A stretch of DNA of 64,000 bases from Cephalopachus bancanus. Its lineage: Eukaryota > Chordata > Mammalia > Primates > Tarsiidae. A program made the position numbers and the translations under genes. Positions 35,370-48,012 of this stretch are shown here, one piece after another (the stretch's first letter is position 1; every line of letters starts with the position of its first letter). The notes beneath the pieces are model-generated. The model was not told the origin of the DNA, searched no databases, and was given only the letters and a program-made list of their open reading frames with translations. Location of the stretch: NCBI GenBank assembly GCA_027257055.1, contig JAPVLO010000384.1, forward strand, positions 1,674,001-1,738,000, read 5' to 3'.

Positions 35370-36505
35370 GATTTTAAAGTATAAAGTACTCAAAAATTTT
35401 CGGCTGTCTCCTTTGTAGGAAGCTTTAGGGGGTATGCTTCAGCAATACAAGCAGGAACGAGGAGACCGAAATTCCAATGAAAGAAAGCAATAAAAGAAAA
35501 ATCCAATGATGACATTATTATCAGGTCAATAAGTTTCTAGCTGAGATTGGAGCAGACACAGGGAAGGAGGACCCAGTAAGAAATTCTCCAGAGAACAATT
35601 TGAGCTGATATTACATGATGTAGGTGATCATTTGGGAACTAAATATTAACAGAGACAAAACCGATAGTGTGTGAGAAAAAAATAAGACTAGCCATATCAT
35701 GCCAGGTAAAGTGTCTTTATTATATGTAGTTAGGTATTTTTCCGTACATTTATGAAAAAATAATTACTTCTGCACCACCCAATAATTTGCTGCATCCAGG
35801 AAACTCATCTGACCAAAGAAAAAAAATTAATAATAATTGCTTCTTTGTTATTATGGAAAGCCTAATTACCCACAACAATTATCTACCTCCTTTTATTACA
35901 GAATTTTTGCTGGGTACATTTTCAGTCCCCTAGCTTGCATCTATCCTCTTGCTTCTAGATTGGACTTGCAAAATATGTCACTTTGGGGCTGAGATGATTA
36001 AAAGGCAGGTATGCCTCCCTACCTTCTCTTTTTCACTTCTTACCTGAATACAGCAGTCACTAGTCCAAGGAGGACGATAAAGTCATCAGATAGAAGAAAT
36101 TATGACATTTAGAAAAGCCGTCTGCTAGCTAGTAAACTCGACAGTAGCTTATTAAATACAAAAAAAATAAACTTCTGTTGCATTATGCTATTAATTTGCT
36201 GCTGCTGTTATTACAAGAGCAATCCTAACTAATACCAAATGCAACTTAGAAAATTTGTGTTAAAAATTTGGGCTTGGTCTCTGCCTTCTGTTAGTATAAT
36301 TTGGTAGTAATGGAAGTGAAAGCCACAAAAAATCGATTATACCTATTTACTGGAATGTCTAGCTCCCCAAATAACAAAAAGAAAATGGACAAATTTTCAT
36401 ATTCTGTCATATTTTTGGTTGTTTGCAATGTTTGACACTCATTGTTCCTGAGAAGTAATATTTGGGATTTTTTTCACTGCCATTTCTGTTTCTTCAGAAG
36501 TATAA
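35370..36505. other. No feature recognised
   Basis: AT-rich unique-looking sequence. Confidence 0.45.
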
Positions 36506-36524
36506 CCCACTTTACTTTATTTTA

Positions 36525-36811
36525 TTTTTTTTATTTTTTGAGTTGGAGTCTCACTCAGTCGCCCAGACTGGAGTGCAGTGGCCGCTCCCGGCCACCGCAG
36601 CTTCGCCTGCTGGGCTCCGGCGATCCTTCCGCCTCAGCCTTCCGAGTACTCGGAATTACAGGGATGTGCTACCACGCCCGGCTAATTTTTGATTTATTGT
36701 AGAGATGAGGTCTCGCTGCCCAGGCGGGTCTTGAACCCACGGGCTCAGGTGATCCATTCACCTCAGCCTCCCAAAGGCGCGGGATTACAGGCTGAGCCAC
36801 CGAGCCCGGCT
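36525..36811 (-). mobile_element. Lemur-type Alu, antisense
   Basis: T-rich tail complement, then TTGAGTTGGAGTCTCACTC through both monomers to CCACCGAGCCCGGCT. CACTTTACTTTATTTT (from 36509) and CACTTTATTTTT (36812-36823) give the target-site duplication. High CpG content suggests a young copy. The 76- and 86-codon plus frames here are Alu-derived. Confidence 0.94.
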
Positions 36812-36829
36812 CACTTTATTTTTAATGAT

Positions 36830-38490
36830 TTATTGGACATCAAAACAGCCCCTGGAATTTGCCTTACAAAATCTTATAATTTATTCTTAAATCTAAAAAT
36901 ATATTTAATACTAAGTCTACATCTTCCAGCATGATGTAGGTACATGTCTATATTTTTTTTTCTATTTTTTTTTGTTGATTCTGTTTTAGAAATATCATTG
37001 GTTCATTAATTTTAAATCCTTGACCACAGGTTATCAGTAGAATAAAATAGAAAGTTGGTCCCCCAGGATTTTGATATTCTCACATATAAACGTGCATTTT
37101 GTTTTAAAAATTTGACTGTAAGTTAAACAGTATGACAGTGATTAAAATTTCAAAATTTTAATCCTAGTACCCAGCTTATCCTAAAAAGATACTTTCTTTG
37201 TGTGATTTTTTGAAATAGCTAACCTGACAAAATAATTTAAATGTTATAAATAATAGACACATTTTAGCTATAAAATATAATTGTTAATGCTAATAAATTA
37301 TTAAATCAATTCGTGTATCTTAATCATTGAATTTCTAGCTTATCTATCTTAAGTATAAAAAAAAATCTCAAAACGAAGAGAGTAAATAGTAAATAAAAAA
37401 ATCCAAAACAAAATTGATGTCAAATTTCCAAGGCAAAAATTCCAGGGAGAAGAATGAAGAATGAAGGCAAGACATAGGCATCTTATGTGTCAAACTTCAT
37501 AAAAATTGCTAGAAATGGAGACAGTAAAATATATATGAAATGGCAAGTTAGTCAGAACTTTGCTTTTTGTAGGTGACAGGAATGCAACTTGATCAGTTTA
37601 GGCAAGATAGATAACGTATTTACGCCACTAATCCACCCTTAAGGAAGGCAAGGTTGGAGCTGGGCCTCAGTGATGCCACACCAGTGACTCCAACTACAGT
37701 CAGCATTCTTTTTCCTCTTGTCTGTCTCCCCCTCCATGCCAACTACACTACCTCAGATGAGCTCCTACCATGAGGATAGAAGATGGTCTGCTGGCAGCTC
37801 TCAGCTTCTTCACCAGAAAGGAATTAAGACTAACCTTCACTAGTCTCAAACTAAAAAAAAAAAAGATCTGAAGAAGGATCACACAGACCCAACTGGGGTC
37901 AGGTGCTCATTTCTGAACCAGTCACATCTGGCCGTGGGTATGGATACAGTGGGTTGACTAAGCATAGATAAAAGCTCACTTCTGGGACAGCCAAGCGACT
38001 TTCTGTTGGAAACACAGATTCATAGGAGGAGAAACAACATTTTTCTGAGGTCTAGCGCTGAAGTCATGACCAGGGAGCTGCAGTAATGGCTAAAAGAAAA
38101 AAAAATCCATTAAAATAATGGCGCATAAATCAAGACGACAATTTTAAAATATTTGCACTAACACCAAAATATATATGAATATTTGAAAATGGATATTCAA
38201 TGCTACTGGAAATTAAAACTCTAGAAGGTACTGAAGATTTGAATTTGAGGGAAAATTAATCCATAGTAGATTATGAACTATCAGTGTCTACACTTTATTA
38301 TTTAGGCATAAGTAGTATATTTCTGTTTCAGAAAAATTCAGTGACAATAGACTTTTTGAGAAAGAGAGTCAAGTTGATGTTGTACAATGGATTTTTTGAG
38401 AAAGAGAGTCAAGTTGATGTTGGATGAAAAACTAAGAACAGCCTGGTGTTTAAATTACTCTGCAAACTCTTCAGAATAGTTTAAATCTCA
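36830..38490. other. No gene recognised; one 40-base tandem duplication
   Basis: AT-rich. A unit ending GAGAAAGAGAGTCAAGTTG is duplicated at 38342-38382 and 38383-38422 with few differences. Confidence 0.5.
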
Positions 38491-38496
38491 TCTGAA

Positions 38497-38541
38497 TTCT
38501 TTCTTTCTCCTTCTCTCTCTGTCTCTCTGTCTCTGTCTTTG

Positions 38542-38579
<38 letters not shown>

Positions 38580-38582
38580 TTT
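38497..38582 (+). repeat. (TC)n/(TCTG)n microsatellite
   Basis: CTCTCTGTCTCTGTCTC units of variable phase, next to an antisense Alu. Confidence 0.93.
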
Positions 38583-38824
38583 CTTTGACAGGGTCTTGTT
38601 CTGTCATCCAAGCTAGAGTACAATGGTGAGATCACAGCTCACTGCAGCCTCAAACTTTTGGGCTCAAGAAATCCTCCTACCTCAGCTTCCTAAACAGCTA
38701 GGACTACAGGCATGCACTACCATGCTTAACTAATTTTTTGATGTAGAATTGAAGTCTTGCTATATTGCCCAGACTAGTCTCAAACCCCTGGCCTCAGGCA
38801 ATCCTCCTGTCTTTGCCTCCTAAA
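38583..38824 (-). mobile_element. Older Alu (J-like), antisense, partial
   Basis: GACAGGGTCTTGTTCTGTCA, GCTCACTGCAGCCTCAAACT and GGGCTCAAGAAATCCTCC resemble the old primate-wide Alu J type, not the lemur-type right end. The far end stops at CTTTGCCTCCTAAA, so the head is missing. Confidence 0.85.
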
Positions 38825-38829
38825 TTCAT

Positions 38830-41185
38830 CTAAATTAGTAGTTAATGAAGGAAATCACTACTTCAAATGCCCACTGACACTTCATTTCTTTGATCAAGCA
38901 TGTCTTCATACACGTGCTCTTATATATATTCAAAATTGCCAAACAGAAACTTGCAGTCATAAATCCTTCATTTTCATAGTCTTCACCCTTTCCAAGTGGT
39001 TGTATATAAGTGTATCACTAAACACTGCCAAGATAAACAGGGACGAGAAAAGATACATTAAAAAATTAATACAAGTTTAACATGAACTGGAAAAAGATAG
39101 ATGATATAAAATGGAGGCCAAGTTAGACAATACTCGAAGAGTGAGTACCTGAGATAGTAACACTGCATTATAGCGTTTGATGGCTTTCTCTTTGCTCTGC
39201 ATTCATGAGACCAGCACTGTGAATGACATTGTGGTTTATCCCATCAAACAATCACTGTCTTATTTAGAGTTGTTTTCTGGCTCTGGACTTTGAGAGGCCT
39301 CACTGAACTGGAGCAGTTCTATAAGCATGCTGCGAAGTTTTGACAATAAGTCACCTGGAAATAATAATGTGAGCTGCATATATCTGATGGCAACTGACAA
39401 GAATATTTCGATGTGATCTGAGCTCTCATGCCCTCAAGTTTGGGCTGAATAGTGAGTTGATATAAGGTCAGTTTTCTTGCAGTTTGACTGAGCTTCCATG
39501 AAGCTTTGGTGAATTCAGACCAGGTGGCCTCTGGTATGAAGACATATAAAATGTGGTTCTGAGTGCCCTCACCTAGGGTGGGACTCACACACCAAAGGGT
39601 GCAGAGCTTTATTTAGTAACACTGCACCAAGAGGAATGCCCTGGTTTGACAAGCTATGGTTTATGTAATCACTCCTTCTGCTGAGAAGAAAAGGTTTCTG
39701 GAATTTCTGATAAATCCCAGAATGTCCTGAGACTTTAAAATTCTGAATAATTGGAGAAGACAAGATGAGAAAATAACACAATATAAACTTGGTGATTGGA
39801 CCCTGTGGTTATCTCTCAGAATGTGGTGGGATCTTATGTGACTGGGGCTGCCACCCTTGATGAAATTTGAACATGCAAAAGACGTTGAGTAAATTTTTCA
39901 TTACACCTTGCCAATCAAATTTCCTATCCCTGCCTTATTTTGTTTAATTTAGTTCAGAATTTGTTCATCAAAGTGTGTCATATTTCCCAGAAGGTAAATG
40001 TTTCACATTTCTGAGCTAAAAGCCAATAAAAGCTGACACTAATAACTTGAAGGTAATTCAACCCTTTATGTCAGTGACTATTCAGACATCAGAATCCTAT
40101 AATATATAAAAGACTTTGAAGAACACCTTTCCATCAGTGGAAATAGTGGTCCCATAGAAATTCCTCATTTATAGCTAATATCTCAGATCTTGTGGTTTTA
40201 AAAATGTCACCAGTCCAAATTTTAAATCAGTCTAGAATTATAATTTCTGCAGCAGCTAGACTGGATTTTTATTTCATAATAAACTTCATCAAATAATTGT
40301 CCCATATTTTTCACAGAAAATTATTAGACTAACTGAGCTTAGAATTTCTTAAGTTATGTTGTGAAGGCAAGATTAATCACATTTTATCTATTTTGGGGAG
40401 GCAGTCTCACATTTTAATACATTTTATATGACATATTAATTCCCACATTGGATTACATAAGAGCTGAGTCTATAACCCAACACTGGCCTAAATTCCCAAG
40501 CAAGAATATACTAAATATACACTTAATTGCTTGTAATTACTCAGGTATATTGAAAGTTTTCATAAAAAGTAGTTTGTGAATATTCACAAAGGCTCAGAAA
40601 AAAATTTTCTTGGGCATTGAAGGGGGCCTATATCTATGGAAGGGAGGGATGACACATTGGTTACAGAGTAAATAGGTGAGAACCAGCTAAATGTGTGAGT
40701 AAGACCATTGTGAATTCAACATGGACTGAGGAAAACCACAGGACACATTGCAAGTATCACGTACTTAAGCGTTATTAATTTTTAAAACTTTTTTGGGAAC
40801 CGTCTGGGCAATGAAACTAAAAATTAACAACTTCAAAAACCATAAATTTTTAAGACTTCCATTTCTTGTTACATCATAGTAGCTTTTATCAAACCAGCTA
40901 TCACACTGAGACAACAAAGTCCAGATTAAAAAGACAAAGAATGAGAACCAGAATCCATAAAGCCAAGCCACAAAGAAAGGAGAGGCTGCCATTCTTTGTT
41001 GGACTTTCTTCCTTGTGTGTTTGCCAGGTGTGTAAGAGAGGCCAAGAGAAAGAAGAGAGGTTTTGAAAAGTCTTCTGGGAAAAACTATAATCAAGAAATA
41101 AAAGAGTCCAGGAGGCCAAGACCCAGCAAAAAGCGTACCACAGAGAAGTGAACCCAACATGATGTAGAAATTTGCCAGATCCTAT
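38830..41185. other. No gene recognised
   Basis: Mostly AT-rich and unique-looking. 39319-39781 on the minus strand has two adjoining open frames and ACTAAATAAAGCTCTGCACC (minus strand, near 39600-39620). This could be an LTR poly(A) signal, but no ends were found. The 131-codon minus frame at 40765-41160 has no recognisable domain. Confidence 0.45.
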
Positions 41186-41189
41186 TTTG

Positions 41190-41635
41190 TGTTAGCATTA
41201 GAAAATGACAAGTAGGTATGTGGGTGGCCTTGGACAGACCCAGCCATCTCCCCTTCTTTGCTTGGAATTCTCAGGAAAAGCTGTAGGTTGTGCTGAGAAT
41301 GCAACATCTTGAAGACATTGATGATCTGGGGAAGATCTGTCAGAATACTGTTTATTCCTTCCACCCTTGGAAAGCTTTGCTCAGGGAGTCTTGTGGTCGA
41401 GAGCCAATGCGGGCTGAGGTATAAGACCCAGTGTGGGTTGCCTGTTAGGACCCTCAGCTGTGGTCATGTGGGACACAGTGCAGACTCAATCTACCCTGGG
41501 TAGCTGTGTTGAGCCTTGGAAGTTCACTCACAATGGACTCTGGTCTCCTTCATCTCTCGTTCCCTCTATAAGAAACACATCTGCTTCATAAACTTGCCAC
41601 ATGTGAGTGTTTCCTGTCTTAACCTGACTCAGACA
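41190..41635 (+). repeat. 5' LTR of the endogenous retrovirus
   Basis: It aligns along its length with 46290-46711, for example TGGCCTTGGAC, GAAGATCTGTCAGAA, CCCTTGGAAA, CCCTCAGCTG and GTGAGTGT..CTGTCTT. The proposed start is TGTTAGC at 41190 and the end ..GACTCAGACA at 41635. TGGTACACAGTG at 41638 lies where the primer-binding site should be, but I cannot match it to a tRNA with confidence. Confidence 0.75.
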
Positions 41636-42990
41636 AATGGTACACAGTGAACCTGCTTTACAGAATGAACACAGGGAACAGAGTATGGTCTGACAGAATA
41701 TGGCTGATGGGCAAAGCAGCTGGGACAGTTCAGGGGGAAGACATCAGTCTAGGAATGCAGGGTCTGGTCATGCATTTGGATGTTTTATGGCGAAAGAAGG
41801 ATGATGGGATGGGGAGTGAGGTGGATGCATGGATTGAGGTGGAAGGAAAGGGAGCATGGCAAGGATCCTTGGTTGTTGGGCACTTATGTGATTGCCCATT
41901 GCTAGGGGGAGAGCTGGGAGGTGAGCACTGAGAGGGACACTTGGGCACCAGGGGGGCATCTAGTACATGTGCACTATACTGGCACTCACAGAAAGGGAGA
42001 CTCATTATCTAATGGATGGACATGGAGAAAGGCCAGAGAAGTCTCGTACAGCCTGGTTGCTGTGTGTGTTTGATAAAGAGACTTTGCAGACCCAAACTTC
42101 TCAGGCTGAATGGCACCGTTAGAATGAATCCAAGGTCTTCAGGTTCTCATTCGGAGGTCGATGTCCTTATACTTCTGTCAAGATGACAGGAGAGAAGAAA
42201 GGAACTCATACTTTTGGGGGGTTCTTGGATATTAAACCCATAGGACAATATTTTCAGATCCTCTTGGGAAAAAATCAAACTGATGATATCAAGAGATTTG
42301 GGGACTAACAGGGTGATCAGCAACTCTTATCTGCTTGTGCTTGGGGCTCTTTGGGCCATTTTGGGCACCCGTGACCATGGTGGTTTCCACAGATAAGTGT
42401 TTTATAGCTGTGAGAAAAGTAGTAGACTTAACAAACTGTGTTTGCTTATTTCTGCTGTATAGTTTCACAGAGCCCAGGACTCCGTAATGACATGCAACAC
42501 TCCAAAAAGATGCTTTGAAGACAAAACATGATAGAGCACACAGCTCCTCATATCTCCTGCCCAAGTCACTGTATTGCTGAGAAGACAAATAACCCTAGTC
42601 CTTGCTTTTCTCTATGAACAATAGCATCTGATGGGCTTAGTGATTATGCCCTGATCATCTATAAGCGGATGTACTCAGTAAGACTTCTAAATAAGACTTA
42701 CTAAATCTTTAAAAGTCTAATAAGTTTTCTTGAGTCAACGTAGGCATTGGCATTGGGACTGATGTGGCTTAGGATATCTTCATCCCCTGAGGGGGTATGT
42801 CCCTTCCCAGCCGAGAATTCGAGCTGTCACAGCAGAGCAAGTTCATTCCTGCCTGCCACCTCAGCTACCCAAGCCCCAACGGGCTATTTGACGAATCAGT
42901 ACTGAATACTAAGTGGAAAACAGGACTTTGCTTGGCTAGTTGAGACCCTGCTACACACTGCTCTGTCGCAAGGTAATAGCCTGGTTTGGT

Positions 42991-44300
42991 CAGTTAAAAA
43001 GCCCTTTGGGGTATGGAGACTAACAGCGGACTACCACAGGCTGAATGCCAAGGCCACATGGGCAGGAGGCCAAAAATGTATCCCAGATGCAGTCAAATAA
43101 GCATTTTTGGCCCTGGAGGCACCCACTGATGAAAGATAAGCCCGGCGGCTGGCTGGCCTCTCTGGGAACAGAAGACAACATTTACCTCACTTGAGTGTAA
43201 CCCAGCAAAGGTAACTAACAAAGCCCTCAGTTTTGGGACCCTTTGCTGCAGCAGACTTTGGAAGCCACTCAATAAACCATAGCCCAGATATGACATTATC
43301 ACCTTTATAGTCTGCTATCCTGATGAAGCCACAGGTGTCCCTAACCTCCATGCACACTGATTGGAGTCTGTGGTCACAGAAGATTGCCACTGGGGTGCAC
43401 CAGCCTCTCAGATTTGGGACACATAAGTTGCCTGAGCTAGGCCCCGGACACACTTCCTTTCAATGGCAACCTCTTGCTTGCTGTTGAGAGACTGAGAGTC
43501 TTGTGGCTGAAATTCCACAAAGGAGATTGCAATCTGAACTCCCAGTTCTCACCTGGGACTCGTAAATCCCACCCATAAAATTAGGATGGGCACACCACAC
43601 TCAGTAATCACACGGAAAGAGAACATTCAAGATCAGTGGGCTCCACATGTAGAGTGCTAACTTGAGAGAAGGACGGGACAACCTCCAAGGGATGCATTGG
43701 ACTCTCCTGTGGCTGCCTGGGGCCCATGTTTCAGAGATGTGTCTACAGATTGCTTGGCCTGATTTACTCATGATATGCCAGACGACCACCAGGGAAGAGT
43801 CCACAGGCCTGTGGGAGCCATCCAGCCAGTGGAGGGTCGTCTTAATTAACTGAGACTGAACATGGGTGTTCTGAGCAATGGGCCAAGCTACATGCAGTGT
43901 GATGACCGAGCAGGTCACCCTACCATTATGTTTTGCTAAATTTTCACTGACTCATGGACTGTTGCCAACAACCTAGACATGGGTTCAGGAGAAAGGCACC
44001 TGAGTGATCCCCTGCATGGAGACAAAGGCTGTTAGGGTAACTGAAGAAAAATAAATGTCACTTATGTGGTGCTGGAACGAACATAGCTGCCCTCGTAAGA
44101 AACTTACATCATGATTTTGGTTAGTCCGATAGACTTCATTCCAACCAGTCACTGTCCTTTATGACTCAAGCAATACAACAGTGGGTGCACCCTCGTGGAA
44201 TACGATGGACTTTCCACACACCTTGTCCTCCTCAGGACAAGGGAGCTATTACACAATTCAGTAGCCAACTCAAAAAACAACTGAGCAAAAGATGTCCCCT
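42991..44300 (+). pseudogene. Retroviral pol remnant (RT, RNase H, integrase pieces)
   Basis: At 42991-43048 the plus frame reads V-K-K-P..W-R-L-T-A-D-Y..L-N, the reverse transcriptase motif before the first active-site Asp block. At 43943-43969 it reads F-T-D-S-W-T-V-A-N, the RNase H motif with its Asp. At 44197-44223 it reads G-I-R-W-T-F-H-T-P, part of the integrase core. Only about 230 bases separate RNase H and the integrase motif, so the integrase N-terminus is largely deleted. Frames between the motifs are full of stops and shifts. The RT Y-x-D-D box was not found. Confidence 0.8.
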
Positions 44301-45779
44301 CGGCCTGCTGATGGAGTGATAACTCTGACTACAGCAGTACGGACACTAAAAATAGCAGTCCTATGCAGTGGAAACACAGCACTGCAGTGCATGCTGAGAA
44401 ATGCAGAGCACAGTGGGATGAATGTGAGCCAAGCAGCTGTTTTAGTATTTACAACTTTTCTTTTCTTTCCCTAGAGTACATGTTCTGGGGGTGGTTTGTG
44501 GTTTAGACCCTCGTAGTACCCAAGACATGGCCCCCTAACTCCGATCTGGCGGTGATGCCTCCCCTTCGTTCTTCCCCATCATGGGATCTTACAGAGTTAC
44601 AGGATAGGATCGATGAATACCAGGGTGCTGGGATTCTTCTGGTGGCATGGAGGACATTTGATCCTTCCATCCAATGGGTGACATTATCAGTCAAGTTTGC
44701 AGAAACTGCACGCCTCCCTTCCTAGACTGGATAATCAAGACTCAAGGTCTGGGACAAGCGTCAAGGACAATGGGTGCCAACAGAGGTAGTAACCTCGGGA
44801 CAGGGGCAGATAGACAGGGACACTGCACCAGCCTAGCTTAACCCTTATGAGATAGGTAGGAGACGCCTGAGACCCGGGATGTATGAGGAGCAGGACAGTG
44901 ACCCACAAATCCGTCACTTCTGCAAGGTCATGGCAGCAGATGCCTGGAAACAGAGTACCTCCTTCAGGCTCTCCCGAGCTGTGGTCACTGTGGATTGCCT
45001 GTCAAGGTGTTGGATCCGCCATCCTAGACCTCATCGGTTATAGCCACAGGGACCCTCTCCCCTTGCCAGTGGCATCAAGCATTCCTTGATGCCATCGCTT
45101 ATACCAACAGAACCTGAGTCTGAGTCCTGACTTGTGGAGTGAGAACCTGGTATTTGTGGCATGAGAGGGAACTTTTCAAGCTTAACTGACCTTGTGGAAA
45201 ATTATCACAACCACAGCTAATAACACCTTGGTGGGCTGGCACTTTGGTTCACTAAGCTCCTTTGGTTATGTGGTCCAGAAATGTCTGAGCAGAGACAAAG
45301 AAAACAACAGCTGGCCTCATGTTATCCCTCTTTGAGGGAGCTTCATGGACCATATTGTGTGGAGGAAGCTGAGTTCCTGCAGGTAGGCCATCAGTGGGAC
45401 TTGGCTGGTGAAAACCAGTGCGTCTATCCCCATGAATGGGTCACGGAACAATAATAAAACAAGGGACAGGTGCTATGTGTACCCAAAGGTTGCATCTCTC
45501 TCTCTCTGCAAATGACCAGGGATGTTCCAAATATAGGATGAGTGATGTCATGCCTGGAAAGATGGCAGATGGTGGGAGCCTGCACATTGGATGGGCTGGG
45601 GTGCCCCTTGGATGTCACCCTGGGAATGAGGGCATGCGTTAGGCCAGCAGCTTAAAGCTGTCCATCAGACTTACCAGGAACGTACCCCAAGGCATAACTC
45701 ACTCTGGGTGTATGTCCTTTATGAGATCTTTGGTGCCATACACAGGACTCTGTGCTCATAAACAAAGACCCCTGTCCTT

Positions 45780-46140
45780 GACCATGGCAGGTGTTGCTTG
45801 CTCCAGCACCACTGCCTCAGTAGCCCAGCGGACATCCTGCAAATCCCTCAGGAAGGCGGTCTTAGTCAACAAAATTGCTCTAGGCTTTCTTTGGCCTAGC
45901 TGGGGGCAGTGTGTACAATTGCCAACACTTCCTGCTACCACTGAAAAAACACTTCAGGCTCTGTAGAAACACAGTAGAAATCTAGAAGCAGGCTTATAGT
46001 TGCAGACAGTGATACTCTCTGAAAGATCCTTCTCTGACCTTATGAGCAGCTTCTTGCCTGGATCTCTGGGACCCGGTGGGGTCACTGCTTCAGGCAGGTC
46101 TGGCTTGCCCTAGTGGTAGTCATTCTCTTGGGTCCAGTAA
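45780..46140 (+). pseudogene. Retroviral env transmembrane-subunit remnant
   Basis: In the plus direction, a stretch with an N-K-I-A-L-like word (about 45870) is followed, after a frameshift, by Cys (45912), six residues and Cys (45933). A Tyr (45936) stands where the C-x6-C-C motif of gamma-type TM proteins has its last Cys. A stop follows within four codons. A Trp- and Gly-rich stretch and then a hydrophobic Leu/Val stretch (about 46060-46140) fit the pre-membrane and membrane-spanning part. It is broken and non-functional. Confidence 0.65.
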
Positions 46141-46289
46141 ATGTATTCGGCTAGTACCTCAGTGGTGTTGCACTAATATTGTGTCAGTCAAGGTATCATT
46201 CCATCTAACAAGATAATCCTCTGCCTTTGATTAATCTGGGGAGAGCAGTGGTCACATGAAATGGAGTAGCTTCGCTAAGGGAGACATAG

Positions 46290-46711
46290 GGTAGAAGGAC
46301 AAACTTCAGGACAATTCTTCAGGTGGCCTTGGACTTACCCAGTTCTCTCCCCTTTCTTGCTTGTCGTTTTCAAGAATAGCTGCAGAATGTATTGGGCATG
46401 CAGCATCTTGTGCTAGGTAAGATCTGCCAGAACAACTGCTTGCTCCTTCCTCCCTTGGAAACTTTGCCCCACGAGTCCCATGGTCCCTGAGATACAAAAC
46501 CCAGTGCAGCCTGCCTGTCTGGGCCCTCAGCTGCAGTGAGAATGGGGTATGCACAGTCCAGACTCCATCCACTGTGGGCAGCTTTGTCAGGGCTTGGGAG
46601 ATGGCTCACGATGGATGCTGAGCTCCTCTGTCCTTTATGTCTATCTGTAAGTAATGCAGCTGCTTTCTAAGTTATATGTGAGTGTGGCTTGTCTTGCTTG
46701 ACTAGGAGCTA
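46290..46711 (+). repeat. 3' LTR of the endogenous retrovirus
   Basis: Diverged partner of the 5' LTR. Roughly three quarters of aligned positions agree by eye, with several indels. The upstream CTAAGGGAGACA (46275-46286) may be a decayed polypurine tract. The right end is placed near GACTAGGAGCTA by alignment. No target-site duplication could be confirmed. Confidence 0.72.
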
Positions 46712-46719
46712 AAAGGTTA

Positions 46720-48005
46720 AGCAGAGATGTCATAAAGCTGGGGAGACAGCTCAGGTAAGCATCCAAGTCAGAAAGATGAAGGAAGAAAAAAAATGTGAAA
46801 CTTACTTCCTATCACGGGTCACTTTCAAGCCTTAATTTCAGAGCCTCCTGTTGTCATTTGCCTATGAGAGTTCTGAAGAAGATTTTTTTTTAAGTCTGTC
46901 CAGAGACAGACTGTATCTGGTCTACTTCCTCTTAGCAGTCATTACAAATGTAAATATTTTATTTTTGAAATTGCAAGCCAATATTTCACTATCTTGAAAT
47001 ATGATTTCCCGGACTGAGTGTGATACTCTTCTGTATTTTAGAAAGTTCTGAATGCATCTAAAATGTCAGATAAAAACTCTAATTTATTTTTTTATTTGTC
47101 TAGTTCAGCCACTCTGAATTTTAGTTGGATTCCGGGAATCTCAGTGATGTTTCTGTCTGGAAGGCGATTTAGAGTAGCTTTTTATTCTAATTGTAACATC
47201 TCAATTATACTGGCAGAAGTGATGCTAATGAAATGATTTTGAAACTTTAAATAAAACCATAAAATGCCAACCAGATATCCTCTAAACTTTCGATGAGCCT
47301 TATGTTTTATACATTCTATAGTCTTTTAAAAAAACAAAATCAAGCTACAAATACCAGTTTTATTCACAGGAAAGAGGTTAGCGTGAGCCTCATCACAGCC
47401 CTCTTAACCTCGGATTCTAAGTTCTCATTGCAATGACCAACAGAACGAATAATTTAGAAAAGTCCTACATCATCTCTGGAAACATTGGAATAATAACTTC
47501 CACATGAGTACAAGCAACAAAGTCACACTGAGTCGACTTACATACCGCCTTCCTGATGGATGTCATCACCGGTAGCAGTGGTAGTGAAGGAAGCCCCACC
47601 GTAACCTCAGAAAAACTTACTTGGTTCCAGTTTTATAAGAAAATGCAGAGCAACAGGGCAGACAGTGGAAAAATACAAACAGTGAACAGAAAACAAAAAC
47701 ATTTTTGAATAGTGTTGTGATCTAAACCTGCAAATATAAGGGTCCCCTGAGTACAAAGGAAGTTAAGAGAATGATACCAGCATCCAAATATTCTCTTTTT
47801 AAGTGTTTTTATATTATTTATAAAGAATGTGATAAGAACTTAGGCTAAACCCAACACAAAAACAGACTGGATATCTTTCTGAATACTAACATAGGAGGGG
47901 GATGAAGCAACTTCTTCAGAATTTTGAGGGGAAACAACAACTTAGGACATTGGTTTCTTCTATATAGCTAAATTGTTCACCCTTGTGAGGGCAATACTCA
48001 TATAT
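46720..48005. other. No feature recognised
   Basis: AT-rich sequence without a supported element. Confidence 0.45.
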
Positions 48006-48012
48006 TAGATAA

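Larger units (their letters stand above)
41190..46711 (+). mobile_element. Degenerate endogenous retrovirus, class I/gamma-like, sense
   Basis: Two related LTRs about 5.1 kb apart bracket internal sequence. RT, RNase H, integrase and Env-TM remnants occur in the order expected of a provirus and on the plus strand. All frames are broken by stops, shifts and deletions. The gag region (about 41640-42760) is not recognisable. The class assignment rests on the integrase G-I-x-W-x-F-H-T-P motif and a C-x6-C TM motif. A class III relation is not excluded. It cannot encode a virus. Confidence 0.85.

Noticed and set aside
40765..41160. 131-codon minus-strand open frame, the longest in the window
   Set aside because: Hydrophobic because the plus strand is A-rich. 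It has no recognisable domain, other frames in the same stretch are also open, and no exon or promoter context supports a gene.
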